Positions 1 through 6,498 of a stretch of DNA of 13,929 nucleotides are shown here, one piece after another. A program made the translations under genes and the position numbers. A model generated the notes under the pieces. It saw only the letters and a program-made list of their open reading frames with translations. It searched no databases and was not told the DNA's origin. Source of the DNA: Candidatus Nanohaloarchaea archaeon (lineage in GTDB: Archaea; EX4484-52; DAOVKX01); assembly GCA_030631505.1 (NCBI GenBank), contig DAOVKX010000022.1:1-13929 (forward strand), read 5' to 3'. Each line of letters starts with the position of its first letter. Position 1 is the stretch's first letter.

Positions 1-2
1 AA

Positions 3-2123
3 AAACACAGACCTAAAGGGATTGCAACAGGAACAGTAATAAAAATCCTTCTTGCATTGATAGTCATTGTTGGTTTGGGCACAATAGTTGTTGCTGAGAG
101 TGAATGGTTGCAGGATATTCTGGAAAGTATAGGATTTCCAGGGTTTGAACCTCACTTAAGTCTGGATGATAAAATAGCCATTCAGTCCACAAAAGCCCTT
201 GCTTTTGCTATAAATGAGGTCGCATTGATGGAAAGCGGTGAAACAGAAGGAAATGTTAATAAGGAATTCCAGGAAGATGGAGTTCCTTTCAAAGCAATAG
301 TCACATGTTATAAAGACAATGAAATAACTTTTTCTCCTGTAGAAACCTCATCAATAAACCCTGAGGGTATACCCTATCCTACACCTTGTTGTTGTGGTGT
401 TTCAAGTACTTGTCCTCCCTCTTGTGTTGATCCACCCAATTGTGAATGTAACAACCTTCATCCTTGTAGTTGTAGTTGCTGTCCGTTAGGGTACAAAAAA
501 CACGATTCTGGCACTCTTTTTGTTAGGTCCAGTTGCTGCCCATTAGATTCTACTTATGTGGACGTGGACCTATTCAGCCTGCGTCTTTCACCAAGCTGTA
601 AGAGAATAACGCCTCAGTGCAGAGTTTATAATTACAAACTCCCTCAAAAAGTAGAAACCAAAAGCTTGGCTGGCTTTTTGGAAACTGGTTGGGGGGAGTG
701 CCTTATTAACGCAGGGTTCAACGGTGCCCCTATTTATGCAGTTTATTATGATGAATTCCCCCAGAGCGAAACCGAGGCATACAGCAACATAGCGGCCTTG
801 AATGCAATTCTCACTATTGGACCTACCTTAATTAAAGGAGGGAAATGGGCAGTTCAGGGGGGTAAGACTGTTTTGAAAGTAGGGGGCAAGAGCGTAGCAA
901 TGAAAGGGGTAACTCTTTTGCCGGAAACACAACTTGCCAAAGAAGGGGGTGAAAACGTAATGAAAAAGCTTTTGTTTGGGGCTGGCAAGGGATTCACTTC
1001 CTTAACAAAAACCGCAACAAAAGGTGGAGTTAAAATCGGGACTGCAGTATACAAAACCAAAGCTGTACAATTTTTAACAATCCCTGTACGCTGGCCTCTA
1101 AAGGTAGGTTATAAATATATGAAGTTCTTTACTGGTGGAAAGTGGGGGACTAAAGCAGTATGGGACAGTATGATAAAAAATACTTGGATTAAGCATGAAG
1201 GAACCAAGTTCAAAAATGTTGTAAGTGCTATAGGAAAAATTGCAAGAAATGAAGCAACAGATGACGCTCTAACTTTGGCTGAAAAAGAGGCATTAAAAAA
1301 TCGCAAGATAATTGTTTCTGTTGGTGATGAAATAGCAGAGGGTTTTACAAAAGGAGGGGTTAAAACACCACCTCTTAAAAAACTGATGGTTAAGGACTTG
1401 GAGAAACTATCGCAGAGCGAAGCTGATGATATTTACAAACAAATAATGAAAAACATAGACAATATACAAATTGACAAACAAACGATTTTAATAGTTGATG
1501 ATGAAGCAAAAATAATCACAAAAATAGTTTCTATTGGGGGGAAGCCGGTTCCTGAAAAGATAACATTTAAGACCATGGAAGAAGGAGCAGAGAAAGTGGG
1601 TGAGTTATTCGTAGAAACCTTAGACACAAAAGAAGTAAGATATTTAGTTGTAACAAGAGTGGAAGCAGCTGCGTTTGGTTTTCTTGCAAAGCCTTATCAC
1701 AAAGGAGAAACCGTTCACTTGGTGAAGGGTTCAGAGTTGTTTGGAAAATCCATTTCAGCAATTTTTGAAAAGCAACTAGCGACAACAGAGAACCTTAAAC
1801 TCTCAGAGAACTTAGTCAAGGCAGATATAAAAAGCATTGTTGTCGGACGGCCCGGACTTCCAATTCCTTTGATTGGCGAAATAGCAACACCAAATTTTCA
1901 TAGTTTGAGTCCATGCTGTGGCGAAGTTGAAGTTCGTATAAGTGGGACAGCTACGGAGAAATACATAGAGGTAATTCATATTGGTAGGAAAGATGGAACT
2001 GCTTGTGAGGGTGAGTATGGTTTAGGCAATAATTACTGCGTTGCAACGGGTGCTGGAAAATTCTTTGGTCTCGGCTCTTTCCCTTGCGGTGCTGCATGTA
2101 GTACAGAAGGATCCAACTGTTAA
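3..2123 (+). CDS. Cysteine-rich secreted or pilin-like anchored protein, 5' truncated by window edge
   Basis: I do not recognise a family. The frame is open to the left edge and gives 706 visible residues before the TAA stop. A TTG at 57 could be read as a start, but the hydrophobic stretch (about nt 33-95) begins upstream of it and is preceded by basic residues (KHRPKG), so the true start lies outside the window. Basic residues plus Gly before a long hydrophobic helix resemble archaeal class III (type IV pilin-like) signal peptides; a Sec signal or anchor is the alternative. About 13 cysteines cluster at nt 385-545 (CCCG, CEC, CSCSCCP, SSCCP), and seven more lie in the last 70 residues (SPCCGE, FPCGAAC, final Cys). 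The middle (about nt 780-1880) is Lys/Gly-rich with almost no Cys. This suggests disulfide-stabilised extracellular ends around a basic core. It converges on acsA with a 14-nt gap. That it is a gene is clear; its function is unknown. Confidence 0.8.
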   Translation, partial: KHRPKGIATGTVIKILLALIVIVGLGTIVVAESEWLQDILESIGFPGFEPHLSLDDKIAIQSTKALAFAINEVALMESGETEGNVNKEFQEDGVPFKAIVTCYKDNEITFSPVETSSINPEGIPYPTPCCCGVSSTCPPSCVDPPNCECNNLHPCSCSCCPLGYKKHDSGTLFVRSSCCPLDSTYVDVDLFSLRLSPSCKRITPQCRVYNYKLPQKVETKSLAGFLETGWGECLINAGFNGAPIYAVYYDEFPQSETEAYSNIAALNAILTIGPTLIKGGKWAVQGGKTVLKVGGKSVAMKGVTLLPETQLAKEGGENVMKKLLFGAGKGFTSLTKTATKGGVKIGTAVYKTKAVQFLTIPVRWPLKVGYKYMKFFTGGKWGTKAVWDSMIKNTWIKHEGTKFKNVVSAIGKIARNEATDDALTLAEKEALKNRKIIVSVGDEIAEGFTKGGVKTPPLKKLMVKDLEKLSQSEADDIYKQIMKNIDNIQIDKQTILIVDDEAKIITKIVSIGGKPVPEKITFKTMEEGAEKVGELFVETLDTKEVRYLVVTRVEAAAFGFLAKPYHKGETVHLVKGSELFGKSISAIFEKQLATTENLKLSENLVKADIKSIVVGRPGLPIPLIGEIATPNFHSLSPCCGEVEVRISGTATEKYIEVIHIGRKDGTACEGEYGLGNNYCVATGAGKFFGLGSFPCGAACSTEGSNC

Positions 2124-2137
2124 TAAAAACAAATTAC

Positions 2138-3874
2138 TTAATACTCCTCAAGCGTAGAAGTATCCCCTATAGGCAAACCAAGTTCTTTTGCCTTTAACAA
2201 TCTCCTCATGATTTTGCCACTTCTTGTTTTGGGCAGTTTGTCCATGAATTCAATTTCTTTTGGATATGCATGGCCTGCCAGATGGGTTTTTACGAATTTC
2301 TTTATGTCGTCTTCAAGTTTCTTTGATGGCTTGTGGCCCTTTCCAAGAGTTATAAATGCCTTTATTATTTCCCCTCTTATTGGGTCTGGCTTTCCTATAA
2401 CTCCAGCTTCCACTATTGCAGGGTGCGATACCAGCGCGCTTTCAACTTCAAATGGACCAACTCTCTCGCCTGCAGTTTTGATTACATCGTCAGCCCTGCC
2501 GATAAACCAGAAGTAGCCGTCCTTGTCCATGAACGCCCTGTCTCCCGATATATACCAACCGTTCCCAAAATATGAATCATATTTTTTCGGGTTCCTCCAT
2601 ATTTTTCTCATTATTGAAATCCAATTGGGCTTCAGTACGAGGTTTCCTTCCTGGCCCGGAGGAAGCTTTCTGCCGTTGTCGTCAACTATTGCTGCATTAA
2701 CGCCAGGGAATGGTTTTCCCATGGAGCCGGGCTTTATGTCCATGCAGGGGTAATTTGCTATGAGTATGCCGCCACCTTCAGTCTGCCACCAGTTATCGTG
2801 AAACGGCAGTCCGAATGCTTTCATACCCCAGTAAATCGGCTCTGGGTTAAGCGGCTCGCCGACAGAGCAGATATACCTTAAACTACTCAAATCATATTTT
2901 TTGCAGACAGAATCTCCTGCACGCATAAGCATTCTTATGGCAGTCGGAGCAGTGTACCACACATTGACCTTGTACTTTTCTATTATGGAATACCATGTAT
3001 CCGGGCTGAACCTGCCTTCATGCACAACAGATGAAACGCCTGTTGACCACGAGCCAAGGATTGAATAAGCTATACCCGTCACCCACCCCGGGTCTGCAGT
3101 GCACCAGTAAACATCCTCGTCTTTGAGATCCAGGACCCATTTTGCAGTTAAGTGTTCCTGCAGAATCGCAATATGGGCGTGAATAACGCCTTTCGGCTTC
3201 CCTGTTGTTCCGGAAGTGTAAAGCATAAACGCATAATCCTCAGGGCTCATTTTTTGTATTTTAAAATCTCCTGAAGCTTTTTCCATTTCCTGCTTATAAC
3301 TTATCTCTCCTTTTCTCTTCACCTTTTCCTCGTCAACCACGATTATATGCTCAAGTTCAGGAAGCTCTTTCTTAATCTTATAAACTCTTTCCTTAAGCTC
3401 GGAATTTGTAATCAGCACTTTCGCACCGCTGTTCTGCAGACGGTCTTTAAGCGCATCCGGCCCGAAAGCAGCAAACATCGTCCCCGCTATTGCGCCTGTC
3501 TTCAGGGTTCCAAGAAACGATATATAGAGTTCAGGAACTCTTGTTAAAAACATGAACACTCTGTCGCCTTTTTTAATGCCCATATTTTTCAGAACATTTG
3601 CAAACTTGTTTGAAAGTTCAGACAGTTCCAGAAAAGTATATTTTTTACCTGTTCCGTCTGCGCCCTCCCAGTAAAGCGCGGTTTTGTTTTTCCTCCACGA
3701 TTTCGCATGCCTGTCAACAGCATTATAAGCAGCATTCATCTTCCCGTTTTCAAAAAAATCAAGTTCATTATAAAACTTCTTCCATTTGAAGTTCTTGCGC
3801 GTTTTTTCATAATTCTCAAGATTTGGTTTTACTTTAAACATTTTCTTATTCTTTTTAATCAATTTGGTTTTCAT
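2138..3874 (-). CDS. acsA: Acetyl-CoA synthetase, AMP-forming
   Basis: This 578-aa ANL-superfamily enzyme should activate acetate with ATP and CoA to acetyl-CoA, AMP and pyrophosphate in the cytoplasm. The length fits the short Bacillus AcsA type rather than the roughly 650-aa enterobacterial Acs. Visible motifs are the phosphate loop YTSGTTGKPKG (219-229), GWVTG (263-267), SVGEP (337-341), WWQTEGGG (362-369), the GRADDVIK hinge (459-466) and PKTRSGKIMRR (548-558) with the adenylation lysine K554. The four residues that form the acetate pocket in Salmonella Acs (Val, Thr, Val, Trp) have matches at V265, T266, V338 and W363, which favours acetate over longer acyl groups. The motif reads TEGGG where Acs usually has TETGG. 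The ATG is preceded by AGGTGA with 6-nt spacing, which fixes the start. It is divergent from the pilin-like gene at 3996. No partner genes of an acetate pathway are in view. Confidence 0.92.
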   Translation of the reverse strand: MKTKLIKKNKKMFKVKPNLENYEKTRKNFKWKKFYNELDFFENGKMNAAYNAVDRHAKSWRKNKTALYWEGADGTGKKYTFLELSELSNKFANVLKNMGIKKGDRVFMFLTRVPELYISFLGTLKTGAIAGTMFAAFGPDALKDRLQNSGAKVLITNSELKERVYKIKKELPELEHIIVVDEEKVKRKGEISYKQEMEKASGDFKIQKMSPEDYAFMLYTSGTTGKPKGVIHAHIAILQEHLTAKWVLDLKDEDVYWCTADPGWVTGIAYSILGSWSTGVSSVVHEGRFSPDTWYSIIEKYKVNVWYTAPTAIRMLMRAGDSVCKKYDLSSLRYICSVGEPLNPEPIYWGMKAFGLPFHDNWWQTEGGGILIANYPCMDIKPGSMGKPFPGVNAAIVDDNGRKLPPGQEGNLVLKPNWISIMRKIWRNPKKYDSYFGNGWYISGDRAFMDKDGYFWFIGRADDVIKTAGERVGPFEVESALVSHPAIVEAGVIGKPDPIRGEIIKAFITLGKGHKPSKKLEDDIKKFVKTHLAGHAYPKEIEFMDKLPKTRSGKIMRRLLKAKELGLPIGDTSTLEEY

Positions 3875-3880
3875 AATACC

Positions 3881-3886
3881 TCACCT
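3881..3886 (-). promoter_or_regulatory. Shine-Dalgarno of acsA
   Basis: On the minus strand AGGTGA lies 6 nt before the acsA ATG and matches the complement of the archaeal 16S 3' tail (AGGTGATC). It makes acsA one of the few genes here with a translated leader. Confidence 0.75.
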
Positions 3887-3926
3887 GTTGCAATAATAGT
3901 CTACATAGTTTTTTATCAGGCCTTGC

Positions 3927-3940
3927 TTAAATATATTTAA
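3927..3940 (-). promoter_or_regulatory. Probable TATA box of acsA (perfect palindrome)
   Basis: TTAAATATATTTAA is a perfect 14-nt palindrome centred 59.5 nt upstream of the acsA ATG. With the usual archaeal spacing of about 25 nt, transcription would start near 3909 and give a leader of about 35 nt holding the Shine-Dalgarno. Being palindromic it could also direct plus-strand transcription toward the gene at 3996. Confidence 0.5.
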
Positions 3941-3959
3941 AAATACTTTGTATTTTTAA
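3937..3959. repeat. A-tract/T-tract palindrome (copy 1)
   Basis: The arms TTAAAAATAC and GTATTTTTAA pair perfectly over 10 bp around a TTT loop. Next to it lie the palindrome AAGATATCTT (3958-3967) and the related element at 3966-3986. It belongs to the same AT-rich hairpin family as elements at 11381-11502. Its role is unknown; regulator binding or terminator-like hairpins are possible. Confidence 0.6.
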
Positions 3960-3965
3960 GATATC

Positions 3966-3986
3966 TTAAAAACCTATGGTTTTTAA
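3966..3986. repeat. A-tract/T-tract palindrome with CCTATGG centre (copy 2)
   Basis: The arms TTAAAAACC and GGTTTTTAA pair over 9 bp around a TAT loop. The element at 11480-11502 has the same core with one extra compensating A:T pair. It runs into the TATA box of the downstream pilin-like gene. Confidence 0.6.
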
Positions 3987-3992
3987 ATATAT
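3982..3992 (+). promoter_or_regulatory. TATA box of the pilin-like gene
   Basis: TTTAAATATAT is centred about 25 nt before the in-frame ATG at 4014, the spacing seen at the leaderless genes of this window. It is too close to the ATG at 3996 to serve that start. A weaker AT-rich stretch (CTTAAAAA, 3965-3972) is about 26 nt before 3996. Confidence 0.5.
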
Positions 3993-3995
3993 TTT

Positions 3996-4496
3996 ATGGG
4001 GAAACTAAAAAGTATGTCTGATTTTTATGCAAGTATAGTAATAACTGCATTGTTGGTTTTTCTGGCGATAACGGTTTCATCATATTACAGCCAACCAGTA
4101 GAAAAAACCCGTGATGCTCTTGCGATAAACCATGCAGAAACTCTTCTGAAAGATCTTGACAAAACAATTGAAGAAGTTGCATCTGAAGGAAAAAATTCAA
4201 CAAGGCGTTTTCCATTGGAGTTTGGAAAAGGGGAGATTGCGCTAAGTGGCGGGAAAATTTACTTTGAAATCAACACAACATCGGAAATTTTTTCAGTCGG
4301 GACGAGAACAAGCGATGATTTAATATACATAACAGAAAAAACCCATGGAAAATACATTACAAAGATTGAACTTGAATACACAGATAAGGCAATTTCCGGA
4401 AACTTTAAAATCAACCCGGGAAGATATAATCTGCTTATCACTAATGGCGGGTATGGGCATGAGAATAAACAGGTAATAGGCATCAGGAAAATCTGA
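3996..4496 (+). CDS. Small type IV pilin-like, membrane-anchored protein
   Basis: This 166-aa protein has a short basic N-terminus (MGKLKS), one strongly hydrophobic helix at about residues 13-30 (IVITALLVFLAITV) and a soluble remainder of about 130 residues that looks beta-rich. The layout matches archaeal pilin-like or pseudopilin-like proteins: a cytoplasmic stub, a single N-terminal helix and an external domain. The stretch EVASEGKNSTRR followed by alternating hydrophobic residues resembles, from memory, small archaeal anchored proteins of unknown function. Two starts are possible. The ATG at 3996 keeps the basic residues but has no Shine-Dalgarno; the ATG at 4014 (Met7) lies about 25 nt below a good TATA box and would be leaderless. 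The last 14 nt overlap the end of convergent pyrG. Coding is well supported by codon structure and the hydrophobic pattern; the exact role is not known. Confidence 0.72.
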   Translation: MGKLKSMSDFYASIVITALLVFLAITVSSYYSQPVEKTRDALAINHAETLLKDLDKTIEEVASEGKNSTRRFPLEFGKGEIALSGGKIYFEINTTSEIFSVGTRTSDDLIYITEKTHGKYITKIELEYTDKAISGNFKINPGRYNLLITNGGYGHENKQVIGIRKI

Positions 4497-6078
4497 TTAA
4501 TGCAGCTTTGACAAACCCGCTAAACAGAGGATTTGGTTTTAATGGCTTTGAAGTGAACTCAGGATGAAACTGGGTTGCAACAAAAAAGGGATGCCTTTGG
4601 AGTTCCAGAATCTGCATTATTGGCTGTTCCGGCGCCTTGCCTGAAAAAACCAGCCCGTTTTTTTCCAGTATGCTTATGTATTTGGGATTGCACTCATACC
4701 TGTGCCTGAACCGTTCCCTGACATTGGTTTTTCCGTACAGTTTATGGGCAAAACTCTCCGGCCTTATCATAACCTCCTGCCCTCCAAGCCGCATTGTTCC
4801 GCCTTTGGCGTAAACTTTTCTCTGCTCTGGCAGTAAATCTATTACAGCATGTGGTGTTTTTGGCTCAATTTCAGTTGAGTTTGCATTTTTTAGCCCACAG
4901 ACATTCCTCGCAAATTCTGTTGTTGCGAGTTGGAAACCGAGGCAGAGTCCCAGAAACGGTATATTGTTCTCCCTTGCAAACTGTATGCATTTCATTTTCC
5001 CTTCAGCGCCTCTTGAGCCAAAGCCGCCCGGAACAAGAACGCCATTGACGCCTTCCAGCGCTGTTTTTACATCCACTTTTCCTTCTTCAATTTCAGTTGT
5101 CTCAATCCATCTGTAATTTATTCTGCAGTTCAAAGAAGTCGCAGCATGAGTCAGCGCCTCCCTGATTGATATATACGAATCCTGCAGTCCGGTATACTTT
5201 CCTGTCAGAGCTATTGTTATTTCTTTTCCGGGATTCTTCAGTTTCTGCACAAAATTTGTCCATTCCTTTAAGTCAAAAGCGCCATTGCCTAACCCGAAAC
5301 GCTCCAGTATTTTTTTGTCGACTTCCTGTTCTTTTAATAAAAGGGGGACTTCATATGTGATCGTGTCATGGTCCGAGATTACATTTTCCGGCTTAACGCC
5401 GCAGAACAGGGATACTTTCTCTTTTGTTTTTCCATCTAATGGTTTTTCAGTTCTGCAGATAATCATATTCGGCTGTATCCCGATTTCCCTCAGTTTCTGG
5501 ACTGAGTGCTGCGTTGGCTTGGTCTTGAACTCACCAACTGCTTTTAACATAGGGACAAGAGAAACATGAGCAAAGTAAACATCCTCTTTAAGTGCCAGCT
5601 GTCTTGCAGCTTCAAGAAACGGCACATTTTCTATATCTCCTACGGTCCCGCCTACCTCAATTATGACAAAATCTGTTTTGTGTTCACCAACATCTTTAAC
5701 CCATTCCTGTATCCCATCTACAATATGAGGGATAATCTGCACAGTTTTTCCGAGATATTCTCCCTTTCTTTCTTTGTCAATGACTTTCTTGTATATCTTT
5801 CCTGTTGTCAGGTTATTTTTTGATGTCAGTATCTTGTCCAGAAATCTTTCGTAATTGCCAAGGTCCATGTCAACCTCAGAGCCATCATCAAGAACAAAAA
5901 CTTCTCCATGCTCATATGGGTTCATAGTCCCCGCATCTATATTCAGGTAAGGGTCTATTTTCAGCGGGCCGACAGTAAAACCCTTTGACTGGAGAAGCTT
6001 GCCTATAGAAACAGTAACAATTCCTTTGCCGAGTCCTGATAATACACCGCCGGTCACAAAAATGTACTTTGAGCGCAT
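4483..6078 (-). CDS. pyrG: CTP synthase (glutamine-hydrolysing)
   Basis: This 531-aa protein makes CTP from UTP, ATP and glutamine, the last step of pyrimidine nucleotide synthesis. The N-terminal amidoligase domain (about 1-265) starts with SKYIFVTGGVLSGLGKG, which includes the phosphate loop, and contains GSEVDMDLGNYERF (67-80) and EVGGTVGDIE (141-150). The C-terminal class I glutamine amidotransferase domain (about 287-531) has the nucleophile C379 in GLCLGFQ and the H505/E507 pair in FHPEF. All catalytic residues are in place and the length is normal for the family. The start is ATG at 6078, and the TATA-like AATTTAAT centred 25.5 nt upstream suggests a leaderless message. It is divergent from the small membrane protein at 6181 (102-nt spacer), and its TGA stop sits inside the end of the convergent pilin-like gene. 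No other pyrimidine genes are visible. Confidence 0.97.
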   Translation of the reverse strand: MRSKYIFVTGGVLSGLGKGIVTVSIGKLLQSKGFTVGPLKIDPYLNIDAGTMNPYEHGEVFVLDDGSEVDMDLGNYERFLDKILTSKNNLTTGKIYKKVIDKERKGEYLGKTVQIIPHIVDGIQEWVKDVGEHKTDFVIIEVGGTVGDIENVPFLEAARQLALKEDVYFAHVSLVPMLKAVGEFKTKPTQHSVQKLREIGIQPNMIICRTEKPLDGKTKEKVSLFCGVKPENVISDHDTITYEVPLLLKEQEVDKKILERFGLGNGAFDLKEWTNFVQKLKNPGKEITIALTGKYTGLQDSYISIREALTHAATSLNCRINYRWIETTEIEEGKVDVKTALEGVNGVLVPGGFGSRGAEGKMKCIQFARENNIPFLGLCLGFQLATTEFARNVCGLKNANSTEIEPKTPHAVIDLLPEQRKVYAKGGTMRLGGQEVMIRPESFAHKLYGKTNVRERFRHRYECNPKYISILEKNGLVFSGKAPEQPIMQILELQRHPFFVATQFHPEFTSKPLKPNPLFSGFVKAALIRFS

Positions 6079-6099
6079 ACTATATATCAGATTTTAATC

Positions 6100-6107
6100 A
6101 TTAAATT
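6100..6107 (-). promoter_or_regulatory. TATA box of pyrG
   Basis: On the minus strand AATTTAAT is centred 25.5 nt upstream of the pyrG ATG and is preceded by CAAATC, which could act as a BRE. No Shine-Dalgarno precedes the ATG, so a leaderless transcript is inferred. Confidence 0.45.
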
Positions 6108-6151
6108 GATTTGGATATTTTACAATATAAATTAGACAAGCTGACCCTAAA

Positions 6152-6162
6152 TGATATATATA
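6152..6162 (+). promoter_or_regulatory. TATA box of the 94-aa membrane protein gene
   Basis: The run TGATATATATA is centred about 24-25 nt before the ATG at 6181. There is no Shine-Dalgarno, so initiation is inferred to be leaderless. Confidence 0.5.
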
Positions 6163-6180
6163 TCTGATTAAATTAGCATT

Positions 6181-6465
6181 ATGAGGCGCCACCTGAAAAA
6201 GATACGGAAATCAAAAGTTGAAAGAGAAGAATTAACTGCAGATGCAATTTTTTTATTTATTTCAGCACTTTTATCAGCTCTCACAGTTTTTTTGTTTGAT
6301 ATACACCACAGCTTCTATAACTGGCCGTTCACACTGAAGTTTATTTTTAAGACACAATACCCTTACATGCTTTTCATACCCATTGGTGCAATTTTAGGAT
6401 TCTTCATAATAAAATTACTTCTTTTCGGGTTTGAAAAAGAGGAAGGCCTTTCTGATTCTACATGA
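6181..6465 (+). CDS. Small membrane protein with two transmembrane helices
   Basis: I recognise no family. The 94-aa product has a very basic N-terminus (RRHLKKIRKSKVERE), a first hydrophobic segment at about residues 23-40, a loop of about 20 residues rich in aromatics, a second segment at about 61-83 (MLFIPIGAILGFFIIKLLLFGF) and an acidic tail (EKEEGLSDST). By the positive-inside rule the N-terminus is cytoplasmic, which makes a helical hairpin with both ends inside. The TATA box about 25 nt upstream supports the ATG. GatE follows after 33 nt, and a TATA box in that gap suggests gatE is transcribed separately, although read-through is possible. Its function cannot be inferred from gatE; proximity alone is weak evidence in this compact segment. 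Confidence 0.7.
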   Translation: MRRHLKKIRKSKVEREELTADAIFLFISALLSALTVFLFDIHHSFYNWPFTLKFIFKTQYPYMLFIPIGAILGFFIIKLLLFGFEKEEGLSDST

Positions 6466-6468
6466 TTC

Positions 6469-6478
6469 TATATAAAAA
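6469..6478 (+). promoter_or_regulatory. TATA box of gatE
   Basis: CTATATAAAA in the 33-nt gap is centred about 25.5 nt before the gatE ATG, with no Shine-Dalgarno in between. This supports the 6499 start and leaderless translation. Confidence 0.6.
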
Positions 6479-6498
6479 CAAGTTAACAAGATTATTTT

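Noticed and set aside
57..59. TTG as start of the first gene
   Set aside because: The frame is open upstream to the window edge, and the residues before it supply the basic part and most of the hydrophobic leader, so the start is outside the window.
2208..2753. Plus-strand open frames inside acsA
   Set aside because: The catalytic motifs of acsA on the minus strand account for this DNA; the plus-strand frames overlap one another and show no domain.
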